A stretch of DNA of 64,000 bases from Microbacterium yannicii PS01 (GTDB lineage Bacteria; Actinomycetota; Actinomycetes; Actinomycetales; Microbacteriaceae): the NCBI RefSeq assembly GCF_000304335.1, contig NZ_CAJF01000001.1, positions 124,001 to 188,000 on the forward strand, given 5' to 3'. Every line of letters starts with the position of its first letter. Within the stretch, counting starts at the first letter, position 1. The translations under genes were made by a program, and so were the position numbers. A model generated the notes under the pieces. The model was not told the DNA's origin. It was given only the letters and a program-made list of their open reading frames with translations, and searched no databases. This document shows, piece by piece, positions 16,405 through 25,041 of the stretch.

Positions 16405-16474
16405 AGACCGACATCACACCTTGTTCGACTCAGATCAGAGGGTGGTCCGCGTCAAGGGTTGGCGTTCGCCGCCA

Positions 16475-16488
16475 GATTCGATCGGATC
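16475..16488. promoter_or_regulatory. GntR operator candidate 5 (upstream site)
   Basis: GATTCGATCGGATC matches the consensus RATYnnATCGGATM. Three sites in about 200 bp ahead of the second unit suggest tighter control than the single site at the main operon. The rest of 16263-16784 holds no gene apart from the AKR and DUF1697-like scraps. Confidence 0.5.
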
Positions 16489-16605
16489 TCTACTGCAGGG
16501 CACTGCTCGAGCGCGTACTCCGCTGAGCGGCTTCGAATCCAACCGGGCGCGACGCCTGGTCGGCGAAACGGTGGAGGAGGCGCACGGGCCTCGGTAGGGG
16601 ACGTT

Positions 16606-16703
16606 GCGCGGCATCCATCACCGACTCGGCCGAGGCCGCCGACCTCGAGCTCACCGCTGACGAGGTGAGCCGTCTGTCGGAGTCGGTCGGGATCTTCGAC
16701 TGA
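16606..16703 (+). repeat. Right copy of 98-bp repeat, orphan AKR 3' end
   Basis: It encodes only a C-terminal aldo/keto reductase tail (AEAADLELTADEVSRLSES then VGIFD and stop) with no gene body in front of it. It matches 325-422 at 94 of 98 bases. Bases 16535-16605, just before it, resemble the 3' end of the DUF1697 gene at 26137 on the minus strand, so the right flank is a junction of gene scraps. Confidence 0.85.
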
Positions 16704-16728
16704 TCTCGCGGCGAGCCGACCGAACGGC

Positions 16729-16768
16729 GAAGGGCCGGATCGCCGCCGCAGCGACGACCCGGCCCTTC
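16729..16768 (-). terminator. Hairpin terminator after the PL11 lyase
   Basis: GAAGGGCCGG (16729-16738) pairs with CCGGCCCTTC (16759-16768), a 10-bp stem with a 20-base loop, placed 17 bp beyond the stop of the minus-strand lyase gene. Confidence 0.55.
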
Positions 16769-16784
16769 CGGCGCGGTCGTACGG

Positions 16785-19700
16785 CTAGCGCACCGCCACC
16801 GTCACCGGCTTCGATGCCGTCTCGCCTCGGGCGTTGGTGAACACCGCGAGGAGCGTGTGCGTGCCGGGCGCGATCCCCGTGAGGTCGACGGTCGCGCGCT
16901 GCGCGTCGGGCGTGCGGGCGACGAGGTCTCCCGACCCGACGACGACGCCGTCGAGCTCGAACCGGTACGAGGTCGCGTTCGTGCCCCACCACAGGTTGGC
17001 GGTGGCGGTGAACGAGCCGTCCTTGTCCCAGTTGTCGTGCGAGACGACGGGCACCGCGGGGGCCGCGTGCACCACCTTGACCGTTGTGGAGGTCGTCGCC
17101 GTCGTGCCGCGCGCGTTGATGAGCTCGCCGGTGTAGACGTAGGTGCCGTTCGGCTTGCCCTCGAAGCTGACGCCGGTGGTCTGCGACATGCCGGCCGTTT
17201 CGGGAAGGGCGCGCGTCTCGATCAGCTCGCCGTTCTCGTACAGCCGGAAGATGCTTCCCGGCGCGCCCCACCACAGGTTCATCACGACGTCGTAGGTGCC
17301 GTCGTGCAGGCCGTATGCCCGCCCGCTGGTGTTCGACAGCGTGCCGCGCCCCGGCGCGGTGGTCGCGGCATCCGACCGAACGACCAGCACACTCGACGAC
17401 GATTCGCTGACGAGCCCGGCGTGGTTGGTCGCGGTCGCCGTGATTCGCACATCGCCGAAGAGGCCGAGCTCGGCGAAGTCGATCGCCGCGTCCGGGGCGA
17501 CCTGCTCGTCGCCGATGGCCACGACGAGCGAACGGATGCCGCTCTCGGGGTCCTCCGCCGATACCGCCAGCTGCAGCGGCTCGTCGGCCACGATCGTGCC
17601 CGTCGGCAGGCCGTCGATGACCGGCGCGGTCTCGTCGGCGACAGGAGCGCCGACGTAGCTGATCGACGGCGCCGGCGCCTCGTCCATGCCTGCGCCGATG
17701 AAGAACGACGGGTGCGGCGGCTGGTTGTAGGCCGAGTTCTGGCTGGCGACGGCGAGCCGGTACTGCGAATCGTGCATCAGCGTCGGGATGCGCACGTCCG
17801 TCGCATCCGTCGTCGTGTAGATGCGGATGCCGCTGCCACTGTCGAGGCGCACGGCGAGCTCCTCCCGCCAGTCGCCGAACAGGTCGGCCTGGATCACCGG
17901 GTTGCCCTTCGTGGTGTTGTTCGTGAGGGTCCCGTCGAAGCGCTCGAGGAGCACCTGTTCCTGCGCGGCCGGGTCCCACTTCGAGATCGTGGGCACGCCG
18001 GAGCTCGTCGTCGCGTCGTAGTCGTGGTCGGTGATCTCGCGGGTGAGGTCACCGTCCCACCAGGTGAGGAAGTTCGCCGCGGGGATGTCGGTCGACAGCA
18101 CCGCGCCGTCCGCCGCGTTGAGGGTGCCGACGCGCGAGTTCCACGCGTAGTCGCCGCCGATGTTCCATGCCTCGGCGCCGGGAGAGCCCGGGTCGATGTC
18201 GGCGGCCGCGCCACGACCGGTGTCGCGGTTGCCGGAGTTCGACCAGATGATCTCGCCGGTCTCGGCATCCCGCATCGATGCGACGATGCCGCCGTTGCCG
18301 CTCGGACTCTCGTGCACCGCATACGTCTCGAGGCCCGGACGGTCGGTGACGAAGTCGCTGACGTGCAGCGCATCGCCGTGGTGCAGGCGCGTGTTGTACA
18401 GCGGCGTGCCGTCGTTGTCGATGGTCATCGAGCCGAAGACGATCTCGTCGAGCCCGTCGCGGTCGACGTCGGCGGAGACGAACTGGTGATTGCCCTGCCC
18501 CTCGTACTGCGCGCCGGCCTCGTTCGAGTCGAACGTCCAGCGCTGAACGAGCTGACCGTCGACGAGGTCCCACGCCACGATCACCGAGCGGGTGTAGTAC
18601 CCGCGGCTTGTGATCAGCGACGGATGCTCCCCGTCGAGGTAGGCGACGCCTGCAAGGAAGCGGTCGACGCGGTTGCCGTAGCTGTCACCCCACGAGCCGA
18701 CGCTGCCGCGCCCCGGAAGGTACTCGACGGTGTCGATGGCCGCGCCGGTCGGGCCGTCGAAGACAGTGAGGTACTCGGGCCCGCTGAGGATGTAGCCGCT
18801 CGAATTGCGGTGATCCGCGCTCGCGTCGCCGATCACGGTCCCTGCGCCGTCGACCGTGCCGTCGGCGGTCTTGAACGCGACCTCGGCCGCACCGTCGCCG
18901 TCGAAGTCGAACACTTCGAGCTGCGTGTAGTGGGCCCCGGCACGGATGTTCACGCCGAGGTCGATCCGCCACAGGCTCGTGCCGTCGAACTTCACAGCCT
19001 CGGCGTACACCTTGCCGGTGTAGCCGGACTGCGAGTTGTCCTTCGCGATCGACGGGTTCCACAGGAAGATCAGCTCGTACTCGCCGTCGCCGTCCACGTC
19101 GCCGACGGTGCCGTCGCCGGGCGCGTAGGTCACCGTGTTGCCGTCGGGGAGCGTGGCATCCGCCGGCTTGTCGAGCGGAATGTCGCGGTAGTTCTGATCC
19201 CACACGCCGAACTCGTCCGTCACCGAGACCTCGCGGTCGCCGATGTGGGCGGTGATGAGGTAGGTCGACTCGCTCGTGCCCTCGGCATCGAGGTGATTCG
19301 TCGTGTCGGTGACCGGCGAGTCGGTGATCTTCGCTCCGTCGCGGTAGATGTCGAAGGCGAGGTCGCGCGCGTCGAGACCGAGCAGGCGCCAGCCCAGGTA
19401 GATGCCGTCATCGGTGCTGACGGCGACGGGGGAGCGGTCGAGGTACTCGGCCTGCCGCACGAGCGTCGTCGCGATCTCGGTGGCGAACGCCTCGCTCGCC
19501 TCGCTCGATCCGCCGGCGTTCTGCGCGACGACCTGGTAGAGGTAGGGCCGCGTGGTCAGCACATCGGTGTCGGTGAAGCTCGGCTCGGAGACGGTCGCGA
19601 CCTGCTCGAACGGGATGTCGGCCCGGGTCGAGCGGAACACCTTGTACTGCACCACCTCGGCTGCGGCATCCCACCCGATCGTCACGCTGTTGCGCTCGAT

Positions 19701-20579
19701 CGCCGTCGTGGCGAGGCCGGTCGGCGCGGCTGGCTTGACGACGGATTCGTCGATGACGGATGCCTCGACCCGGTCGCCCGGCCGCGACACGCGCTCGCCG
19801 ACGACCGTGGCCACGGCGTAGTCGTACGACTCGCTGAGCTCGACGTCGGTGTCGGTGAAGGTCGGAGCGTCGGCCGGATCACTGGACGCGTCGACCCGGC
19901 CGATTTCGGCGAGCTCGCCGTCGGGCTCCGAGCGGAAGACCGCGTAGCCGGTGGCGCCCGCGACCGGCTGCCACGTGAGAGAGACCGCCTCGGCCGACGC
20001 GTCGACGGTCGCCGCGAGCCCGGCCGGAGCAGCGAGCGGTGTCTGCACGCGAATGCCGTTGATGCGTCCGTCGCCGCCGCTGACGCGGATGTTGAGCTGC
20101 CCGTCGGTCACGGCGACCGCGGGAAAGAACTCCTCATGGATCGCGCCGGACGAGGTGCGCGGTCCCGAGAAGGCGGTGCCCTCGACGTCGAAGCTCGTCG
20201 CGTTGCCGGCGATGAGGTCGCCCGCCCACGTGGTGACTTCGTACGTGCCGTTCGGCACGTCGACCGCGAAGGCCGCCGTGTTGCCGATGGTGAAGTCGCG
20301 TGCCATGTGGTCGTCGCCGCCGCGATCGCGGAAGCCGTTCGCCGCCGGCGCCGTGGTGAAGCCATATCCTTGCGAGGCCGAGTAGGCCGTGCCGGGATGC
20401 ACGCCGAGCCAGCCCTCGGCGACCGGCGTGGAGGGCCCGCCGAAATCGAACGAGAAGTCGACCTCGTCGGCCGCGGCTGCCGGCGTCGCGGCGAGGAAGG
20501 CGCTCGACGCGACGAGCGCGCAGGCGGTGGTTGCGGTGATGAGCGTTCTCAGTCGCTGGGGACGACGAGTGGATCGCAC
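16785..20579 (-). CDS. Secreted rhamnogalacturonan endolyase, polysaccharide lyase family 11
   Basis: A 1264-residue exported enzyme that cleaves the rhamnogalacturonan I backbone of pectin by beta-elimination. A twin-basic N terminus and hydrophobic stretch end in AATPAAAA. A carbohydrate-binding-like region (about 40-190, starting DFSFDFGGPSTP) follows, then two fibronectin type III domains (about 195-385), the PL11 beta-propeller (about 390-1000, with VGDVDGDGEYELI, VFDFDGDGAAEVAFK, SGNGG and YNQPPHPSFF) and a 260-residue Ig-like tail. The repeated DxDGDG loops bind calcium. GTG 20579 with AGGGAGA upstream is preferred over ATG 20624. It lies just outside the island border. Confidence 0.93.
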   Translation of the reverse strand: MRSTRRPQRLRTLITATTACALVASSAFLAATPAAAADEVDFSFDFGGPSTPVAEGWLGVHPGTAYSASQGYGFTTAPAANGFRDRGGDDHMARDFTIGNTAAFAVDVPNGTYEVTTWAGDLIAGNATSFDVEGTAFSGPRTSSGAIHEEFFPAVAVTDGQLNIRVSGGDGRINGIRVQTPLAAPAGLAATVDASAEAVSLTWQPVAGATGYAVFRSEPDGELAEIGRVDASSDPADAPTFTDTDVELSESYDYAVATVVGERVSRPGDRVEASVIDESVVKPAAPTGLATTAIERNSVTIGWDAAAEVVQYKVFRSTRADIPFEQVATVSEPSFTDTDVLTTRPYLYQVVAQNAGGSSEASEAFATEIATTLVRQAEYLDRSPVAVSTDDGIYLGWRLLGLDARDLAFDIYRDGAKITDSPVTDTTNHLDAEGTSESTYLITAHIGDREVSVTDEFGVWDQNYRDIPLDKPADATLPDGNTVTYAPGDGTVGDVDGDGEYELIFLWNPSIAKDNSQSGYTGKVYAEAVKFDGTSLWRIDLGVNIRAGAHYTQLEVFDFDGDGAAEVAFKTADGTVDGAGTVIGDASADHRNSSGYILSGPEYLTVFDGPTGAAIDTVEYLPGRGSVGSWGDSYGNRVDRFLAGVAYLDGEHPSLITSRGYYTRSVIVAWDLVDGQLVQRWTFDSNEAGAQYEGQGNHQFVSADVDRDGLDEIVFGSMTIDNDGTPLYNTRLHHGDALHVSDFVTDRPGLETYAVHESPSGNGGIVASMRDAETGEIIWSNSGNRDTGRGAAADIDPGSPGAEAWNIGGDYAWNSRVGTLNAADGAVLSTDIPAANFLTWWDGDLTREITDHDYDATTSSGVPTISKWDPAAQEQVLLERFDGTLTNNTTKGNPVIQADLFGDWREELAVRLDSGSGIRIYTTTDATDVRIPTLMHDSQYRLAVASQNSAYNQPPHPSFFIGAGMDEAPAPSISYVGAPVADETAPVIDGLPTGTIVADEPLQLAVSAEDPESGIRSLVVAIGDEQVAPDAAIDFAELGLFGDVRITATATNHAGLVSESSSSVLVVRSDAATTAPGRGTLSNTSGRAYGLHDGTYDVVMNLWWGAPGSIFRLYENGELIETRALPETAGMSQTTGVSFEGKPNGTYVYTGELINARGTTATTSTTVKVVHAAPAVPVVSHDNWDKDGSFTATANLWWGTNATSYRFELDGVVVGSGDLVARTPDAQRATVDLTGIAPGTHTLLAVFTNARGETASKPVTVAVR

Positions 20580-20731
20580 GGAATCTCCCTTGATCGTATG
20601 ATCCGGCACGACCGCCGTGGTCATGCCGGAAAGCGTTTCCCGATGAAACGTTTTCTAGCCTCCTTGATCCGCGCTCCCACGTCAAGATTCCGATGGCGAC
20701 TCGGGTGCGTCCTGAAGGACGTCCGGCCGAG

Positions 20732-21316
20732 TCAGGCGGACCCGCTCCAGGGCGCGGGCACGATGATCCACACGACTGTCGCCGGCTTGTCACCGTCCAC
20801 GCGCCAGGTATGCGGTTCGCGGCCGGGAAAGGTGAGCGCATCGCCGGCGCTGAGCGAGATCGAACGGTCCGCGAAGCGCACGGTCATTCGTCCGTCGATC
20901 ACGTGCAGCACCTCGACTTCGCAGTTGATCGTGTACAGGTCCGATCCACCGTGCGCGTCGGGCTCGAGCTCCGAGCGCAGAAGCTGCACACGGTGCTCGC
21001 CGCGTGGTGACATGAGGCGTTCGTCGGCGTGCACTCCGCCGAGATTGATACGCGGGGCGTCGGCGTACGACACCTTCTGCACCTCGGGCTCGGTGAAGAG
21101 GGCGCCGACGGGCAGTGAGAGCACCTGACACAGCTGCACGAGCGTCGACACGCTGGGAGAGGTCTCATCGCGCTCGACGCGGCTGAGGAACCCCTTCGAC
21201 AGGCCGGTCGTCTCGGCGAGCTGTCCGAGCGACATTCCCTGGCTGGTGCGTGCGGCGCGCAGCTTCGCGCCGATCGGCGTGGCGTTCGCGTCGGCGTCCG
21301 GATGAATGGCGCGCAA
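20732..21316 (-). CDS. XRE-family regulator with C-terminal cupin domain
   Basis: A 194-residue DNA-binding protein. A helix-turn-helix at about 14-70 ([18 protein letters not shown], then [22 protein letters not shown]) is joined to a cupin sensor domain (about 110-190, with [12 protein letters not shown] and [14 protein letters not shown]). PuuR-type regulators of amine metabolism share this plan. No ATG fits; TTG 21316 was chosen because AGGAG lies 5 bases upstream. It is divergent from the ureohydrolase gene across 93 bp and probably controls that cluster. Confidence 0.88.
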   Translation of the reverse strand: MRAIHPDADANATPIGAKLRAARTSQGMSLGQLAETTGLSKGFLSRVERDETSPSVSTLVQLCQVLSLPVGALFTEPEVQKVSYADAPRINLGGVHADERLMSPRGEHRVQLLRSELEPDAHGGSDLYTINCEVEVLHVIDGRMTVRFADRSISLSAGDALTFPGREPHTWRVDGDKPATVVWIIVPAPWSGSA

Positions 21317-21340
21317 GGCGGCTCCTGGCTGGCGTCCTAC

Positions 21341-21369
21341 TTGACGGCGTGTGGTCCTGAGCGTAGCTT
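21341..21369 (+). promoter_or_regulatory. Promoter of the ureohydrolase cluster
   Basis: TTGACG (21341-21346), a 17-bp spacer and TAGCTT (21364-21369) in the divergent intergenic region. The start codon is 41 bp further on. No operator could be assigned with confidence. Confidence 0.55.
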
Positions 21370-21409
21370 GTGGCCACGGTTTCCTATAGAGGATCGAGGG
21401 TTGTCTCTT

Positions 21410-22360
21410 ATGCAACAGAGTCCGACAGAACCGCAGGGGCCCGTCGACGCGAGCGTGGTGCCGCGCTTCGCGGGGATCGCGACCTTCGCGCGCCTGCCGC
21501 GTCTCGACGAGGTAGGACGGGCAGACGTCGCGGTCGCCGGCGTGCCCTTCGACAGCGGCGTGAGCTACCGGCCGGGGGCCCGATTCGGCCCGTCGCACGT
21601 GCGCGAGGCATCGCGGCTGCTGCGTCCGTACAACCCAGCGCAGGACGTGTTCCCCTTCGGCGCACAGCAGGTCGCCGACGCCGGCGACCTCGTCGCGAAC
21701 CCGTTCGACATCTCCGCCGCTGTGGCGGAGATCGAGGCCGGCGCCCGCGAGCTTCGCAAGAGCGCCGACCGACTCGTCGTGGTCGGCGGCGACCACACGA
21801 TCGCGCTGCCGCTGCTGCGCGAGGTGGCTGCGCAGCACGGACCGGTTGCGGTGCTGCACTTCGACGCTCATCTCGACACCTGGGACACCTACTTCGGAGC
21901 CCCGACGACCCACGGAACGCCGTTCAGACGCGCGTCGGAGGAGGGACTCATCGACCTCACGGCGAGCATGCACGTCGGCATCCGTGGCCCGCTCTACGCC
22001 AAGAGCGACCTCGAGGATGACGCCCTCCTGGGCTTCGCGATCGTCACGAGCGAGTTCGTCGAAGAGTACGGTGTGCCTGCCGCGGTCGAGCGCATCCGCT
22101 CCCGCATCGGCGACAAGCCGCTGTACATCTCGATCGACATCGACGTGCTCGACCCGGCGCACGCTCCCGGCACCGGGACTCCCGAGGCCGGCGGTCTCAC
22201 AAGCCGTGAGCTGCTCCGGATGCTGCGCTCCCTGGCCGATCTGCGCATCGTCGGTGCAGACGTGGTCGAGGTGGCGCCCGCGTACGACCACGCGCAGCTC
22301 ACCGCCGTGGCCGCGAGCCACGTCGTGTACGAGCTGCTGAGCGCGATGGTGCCGCGGTAG
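21410..22360 (+). CDS. Agmatinase-family ureohydrolase
   Basis: A 316-residue manganese-type ureohydrolase that should split a guanidino compound into urea and an amine or ammonia. All metal-ligand motifs are present: [19 protein letters not shown] and SIDIDVLDP, followed by [11 protein letters not shown] and [16 protein letters not shown]. Agmatinase, guanidinobutyrase, guanidinopropionase and guanidine hydrolase all share these, so the substrate is open. The neighbours (NCS1 permease, SnoaL-like protein, cyclase-like hydrolase) argue against simple agmatine use. ATG 21410 was chosen; the frame is open further upstream but runs across the promoter. Confidence 0.88.
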   Translation: MQQSPTEPQGPVDASVVPRFAGIATFARLPRLDEVGRADVAVAGVPFDSGVSYRPGARFGPSHVREASRLLRPYNPAQDVFPFGAQQVADAGDLVANPFDISAAVAEIEAGARELRKSADRLVVVGGDHTIALPLLREVAAQHGPVAVLHFDAHLDTWDTYFGAPTTHGTPFRRASEEGLIDLTASMHVGIRGPLYAKSDLEDDALLGFAIVTSEFVEEYGVPAAVERIRSRIGDKPLYISIDIDVLDPAHAPGTGTPEAGGLTSRELLRMLRSLADLRIVGADVVEVAPAYDHAQLTAVAASHVVYELLSAMVPR

Positions 22361-22392
22361 GCAACGTCCGTTATCGACTCCGAAGGAGAAGC

Positions 22393-22785
22393 ATGACAAC
22401 CCCCGACCCGGCAGCCGTCGAGGCGGCGGCGTCCGCCATCGTCGACGCGTTCGCCGCCACCGACGCCGAGCGCTATTTCGCGGCGTTTGCGCCCGATGCG
22501 ACGTTCGTGTTCCACCCTGAACCGCACCGCCTCGACGATCGTGCGGAGTACGAGCACCTGTGGGCTGAGTGGGTCGCGAGCGGCTGGCGGGTGACGTCCT
22601 GCGCATCGAGCGATTCCCACGTGCAGGTCTTCGATGGCGGCGCGGTGTTCACGCACACCGTCGACACGTCGGTGCAGACGGCCGACGGCCCCGAGTCGTA
22701 CCGCGAGCGCGAAAGCATCGTGTTCGCAGCCGACGGCGATCGCCTGGTCGCCGTCCACGAGCACCTTTCGCCCTTTGCCGGCTGA
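22393..22785 (+). CDS. SnoaL-like (NTF2-fold) small protein
   Basis: A 130-residue NTF2-fold protein. An N-terminal helix pair (AIVDAFAATDAERYFAAFAPDATFVF) is followed by the beta-sheet part (VQVFDGGAVFTHTV, then ESIVFAADGDRLVAVHEHLSPF). This fold serves as an isomerase, a cyclase or a non-catalytic binding module, and nothing here fixes a reaction. It lies between the ureohydrolase and the permease on the same strand with GAAGGAGAA at the start, so it is probably part of the same pathway. Confidence 0.8.
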   Translation: MTTPDPAAVEAAASAIVDAFAATDAERYFAAFAPDATFVFHPEPHRLDDRAEYEHLWAEWVASGWRVTSCASSDSHVQVFDGGAVFTHTVDTSVQTADGPESYRERESIVFAADGDRLVAVHEHLSPFAG

Positions 22786-22860
22786 TCTCACCGAGCAGGC
22801 CCCGGAAGCGCCCCGAACTGCAGCAGCCCGACCCGAACACCCGAACCTCTGAGGAGCCCG

Positions 22861-24255
22861 ATGATGTCGCTCTACACCCGCCTCGAGCAACGGCTCGAGG
22901 CTCAGTCCGACGACGCCGGCCCGGTGCGCGGCACGTACTCCACCGGCCGCCTCTTCATGATCTGGCTGGCGGCAAACCTCGTCGTCACGACGCTGCTGAC
23001 CGGAACGCTGTTCATCCCCGACGTGCCATACGGCCTCGTGCTGCTGCTGATCGTGGGCGGCACCGTCGCGGGCGCTGCCGTGCTGGTCGCGGTCGGCACC
23101 ATCGGCCGCCGCACCGGCTTGCCGACGATGGCGCTGACACGCGGCCCGTTCGGCACGAGAGGAAGCCTGCTGCCCGTCGCGGCGAACGTCATCATTCTCA
23201 TGGGGTGGAGCTGGGTGCAGGCGATGCTCGCCGGCATCGCGCTGGATTACATCGTGATGACCTTCACCGGGTTCTCGAATCCGGTGATCTTCGCGGTGCT
23301 GTGCCAGACCATCGTGGTGATCCTGGCGATCTTCGGTCACGCCGGCGTCGCGCGTGTCGAGCCGTGGTTCGCTGTGGTCATCCTCGCGATCGCCGCGTAC
23401 ATCTTCGTCGTGGCGTTCATCTCGTTCAGTCCCGCCGAGTACGCAGGGATCGCCGCGCCTGCCGAGCCGTTCTACTCGCCGGGTCTGGTGTTCGACGTCG
23501 TGCTCGCGACCGCCATCTCGTGGACCGTGCTCTCCGCCGACTTCAACCGCTTCGCCGGCAGCACGCGCGCGAGCGTCATCGGCTCGGGCGTCGGCTACAC
23601 GCTGTCGACCGTCATCTCGATGTCGCTGGGCGCCACCGCGATGGGGTACGTCATCCTGAGCGGCGGCGACGCGATCCCGTTCGACCCGGTGACGATCATC
23701 GCGCCGTTCGGCTGGGTGTTCGGCGTAGCGATCTTTCTGTCGGTCATGGCGACCAACACGATGGTCGTCTACGGCATGGTTACGACGGTGGTCAACGCCC
23801 TGCCGGGCAGGCGCATCCGGTTCCTGCCGACAGCGATCGTGGTGGGACTCATCTCGATCATCGGCGCCACGTTCTTCGGGCTGCTCGCGCAATTCACGAC
23901 ATTTCTCGTGACGATCGGGGCGCTGTTCGCGCCTATCTTCGCGATCATGATCGTCGACTACTACGTGATCAAGCGCAGCGCATACGACCGCGACATCCTG
24001 CGACCGACCGGCGGCCGTTACTGGTACATCGCCGGCATCAATTGGCTCGCGATCGGTGCGTGGGTGATCGGTGCGGTGCTCGCGTATGTGTGGGCGTACG
24101 TGTGGCCGCTGCCGTTCGGCTCGACTGCTCCGGCCTTCGTCGTGACGTTCGTGGTGTACCTGCTGGTGTCATGGCCATCGCGGTCTCAGGGCACGGTCAC
24201 GCGGGTCGGCAATCTCTCCGACGAGACGGATGCCTCGGCAACCGTGAAGGCATGA
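22861..24255 (+). CDS. NCS1-family (cytosine/purine/hydantoin-type) permease
   Basis: A 464-residue membrane carrier with about 12 predicted helices. The N terminus (RGTYSTGRLFMIWLAANLVV) and the GRRTGLPTMALTRGPFGTRGS motif after helix 2 are typical of nucleobase:cation symporters of the purine-cytosine permease branch. It should import a small nitrogenous heterocycle or guanidino/ureido compound, presumably the substrate or precursor of the ureohydrolase and cyclase. The stop overlaps the next start (ATGA). Confidence 0.92.
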   Translation: MMSLYTRLEQRLEAQSDDAGPVRGTYSTGRLFMIWLAANLVVTTLLTGTLFIPDVPYGLVLLLIVGGTVAGAAVLVAVGTIGRRTGLPTMALTRGPFGTRGSLLPVAANVIILMGWSWVQAMLAGIALDYIVMTFTGFSNPVIFAVLCQTIVVILAIFGHAGVARVEPWFAVVILAIAAYIFVVAFISFSPAEYAGIAAPAEPFYSPGLVFDVVLATAISWTVLSADFNRFAGSTRASVIGSGVGYTLSTVISMSLGATAMGYVILSGGDAIPFDPVTIIAPFGWVFGVAIFLSVMATNTMVVYGMVTTVVNALPGRRIRFLPTAIVVGLISIIGATFFGLLAQFTTFLVTIGALFAPIFAIMIVDYYVIKRSAYDRDILRPTGGRYWYIAGINWLAIGAWVIGAVLAYVWAYVWPLPFGSTAPAFVVTFVVYLLVSWPSRSQGTVTRVGNLSDETDASATVKA

Positions 24256-24902
24256 TGCTGCGCGACCTGAGTCACCCGATCCGCGACGGCATGATGGTCT
24301 ATCCCGGGGATCCCGGGGTGTCCATCGGATCAGCTCTTTCCCTGCAGTCGGACGGCGTCGCCGTGGCGCGACTTGATATGGGTTCGCACACGGGTACCCA
24401 CGTCGATGCTCCGGCCCACACGGTGCCCGGCGGCCGCACGATGTCCGACGTGTCTCTGGACGAACTGGTGGGCGACGCGATCGTGCTGCGCGTGCCGGGT
24501 GCCGCCGTGAACGCGCGGTACGAGTGGGGCGACTTCGACGTCGACGGCGGAATTCCCGAGTCGCTGCCGGCGATCGTGATCATCGACACCGGCTGGGCGC
24601 AGTGGTTCGGCGACGAGCGTGCGCTTCGGCATCCCTCACTGGATGCCGATGCGGCGCGCGAGCTGTTGCGGCGAGGCATGCGAGTGCTCGCGGTCGACAC
24701 GCTGAGTCCGGATCCGACGGATCGCTCGAACGGCGCCTTTCCCGTGCACGAGGTGGTGCTGGGCGGCGACGGGCTGATCGTCGAGAACGTGTGTGGGCTG
24801 GAGGGTCTGCCGACACGCGTACGGGTGGGCTTCTTCCCGTTGCGTCTCGAGGGTGATGGCGCGCCCGTCCGAGGAGTGGCGTTCGACGAGACCAGGCGCT
24901 GA
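24252..24902 (+). CDS. Cyclase-family metal hydrolase (kynurenine-formamidase type)
   Basis: A 216-residue member of the cyclase family (PF04199 type). The hallmark HTGTHVDAPAH supplies the metal ligands, preceded by DLSHPIRDGMMVYPGDPG and followed by IIDTGWAQWF. Characterised relatives hydrolyse N-formylkynurenine, isatin or cyclic amides and esters. Translational overlap with the permease implies that it acts on the imported compound, possibly opening a ring or removing a formyl group before the ureohydrolase step. Substrate unknown. Confidence 0.87.
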   Translation: MMLRDLSHPIRDGMMVYPGDPGVSIGSALSLQSDGVAVARLDMGSHTGTHVDAPAHTVPGGRTMSDVSLDELVGDAIVLRVPGAAVNARYEWGDFDVDGGIPESLPAIVIIDTGWAQWFGDERALRHPSLDADAARELLRRGMRVLAVDTLSPDPTDRSNGAFPVHEVVLGGDGLIVENVCGLEGLPTRVRVGFFPLRLEGDGAPVRGVAFDETRR

Positions 24903-25041
24903 CCCCTCGCTCGAATCGCCGAGCGCGCAACCGGCCGTCAGGGTTCGCCGCCGTCGCCTCGTGGCCAGCCTCGCCTCGAACTGGCCACGGACCGGCGCGC
25001 GTCCCGGAAATGTTCCCCGCGACCAACGCGTTCCCTTTCGC

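Noticed and set aside
16857..21128. Plus-strand 1423-residue open frame opposite the PL11 lyase and XRE-cupin genes
   Set aside because: It has no domain, is Arg/Val/Asp-rich and is antisense to two well-supported genes.
21994..23892. Minus-strand 632-residue open frame opposite the ureohydrolase and NCS1 permease
   Set aside because: Same antisense effect; Arg/Asp/His-rich with no homology.
24903..25041. N-terminal extension of the MDR oxidoreductase from 24793
   Set aside because: The added residues are Arg/Pro-rich and overlap the cyclase gene; the family starts at the MRSIVYSRTG position.
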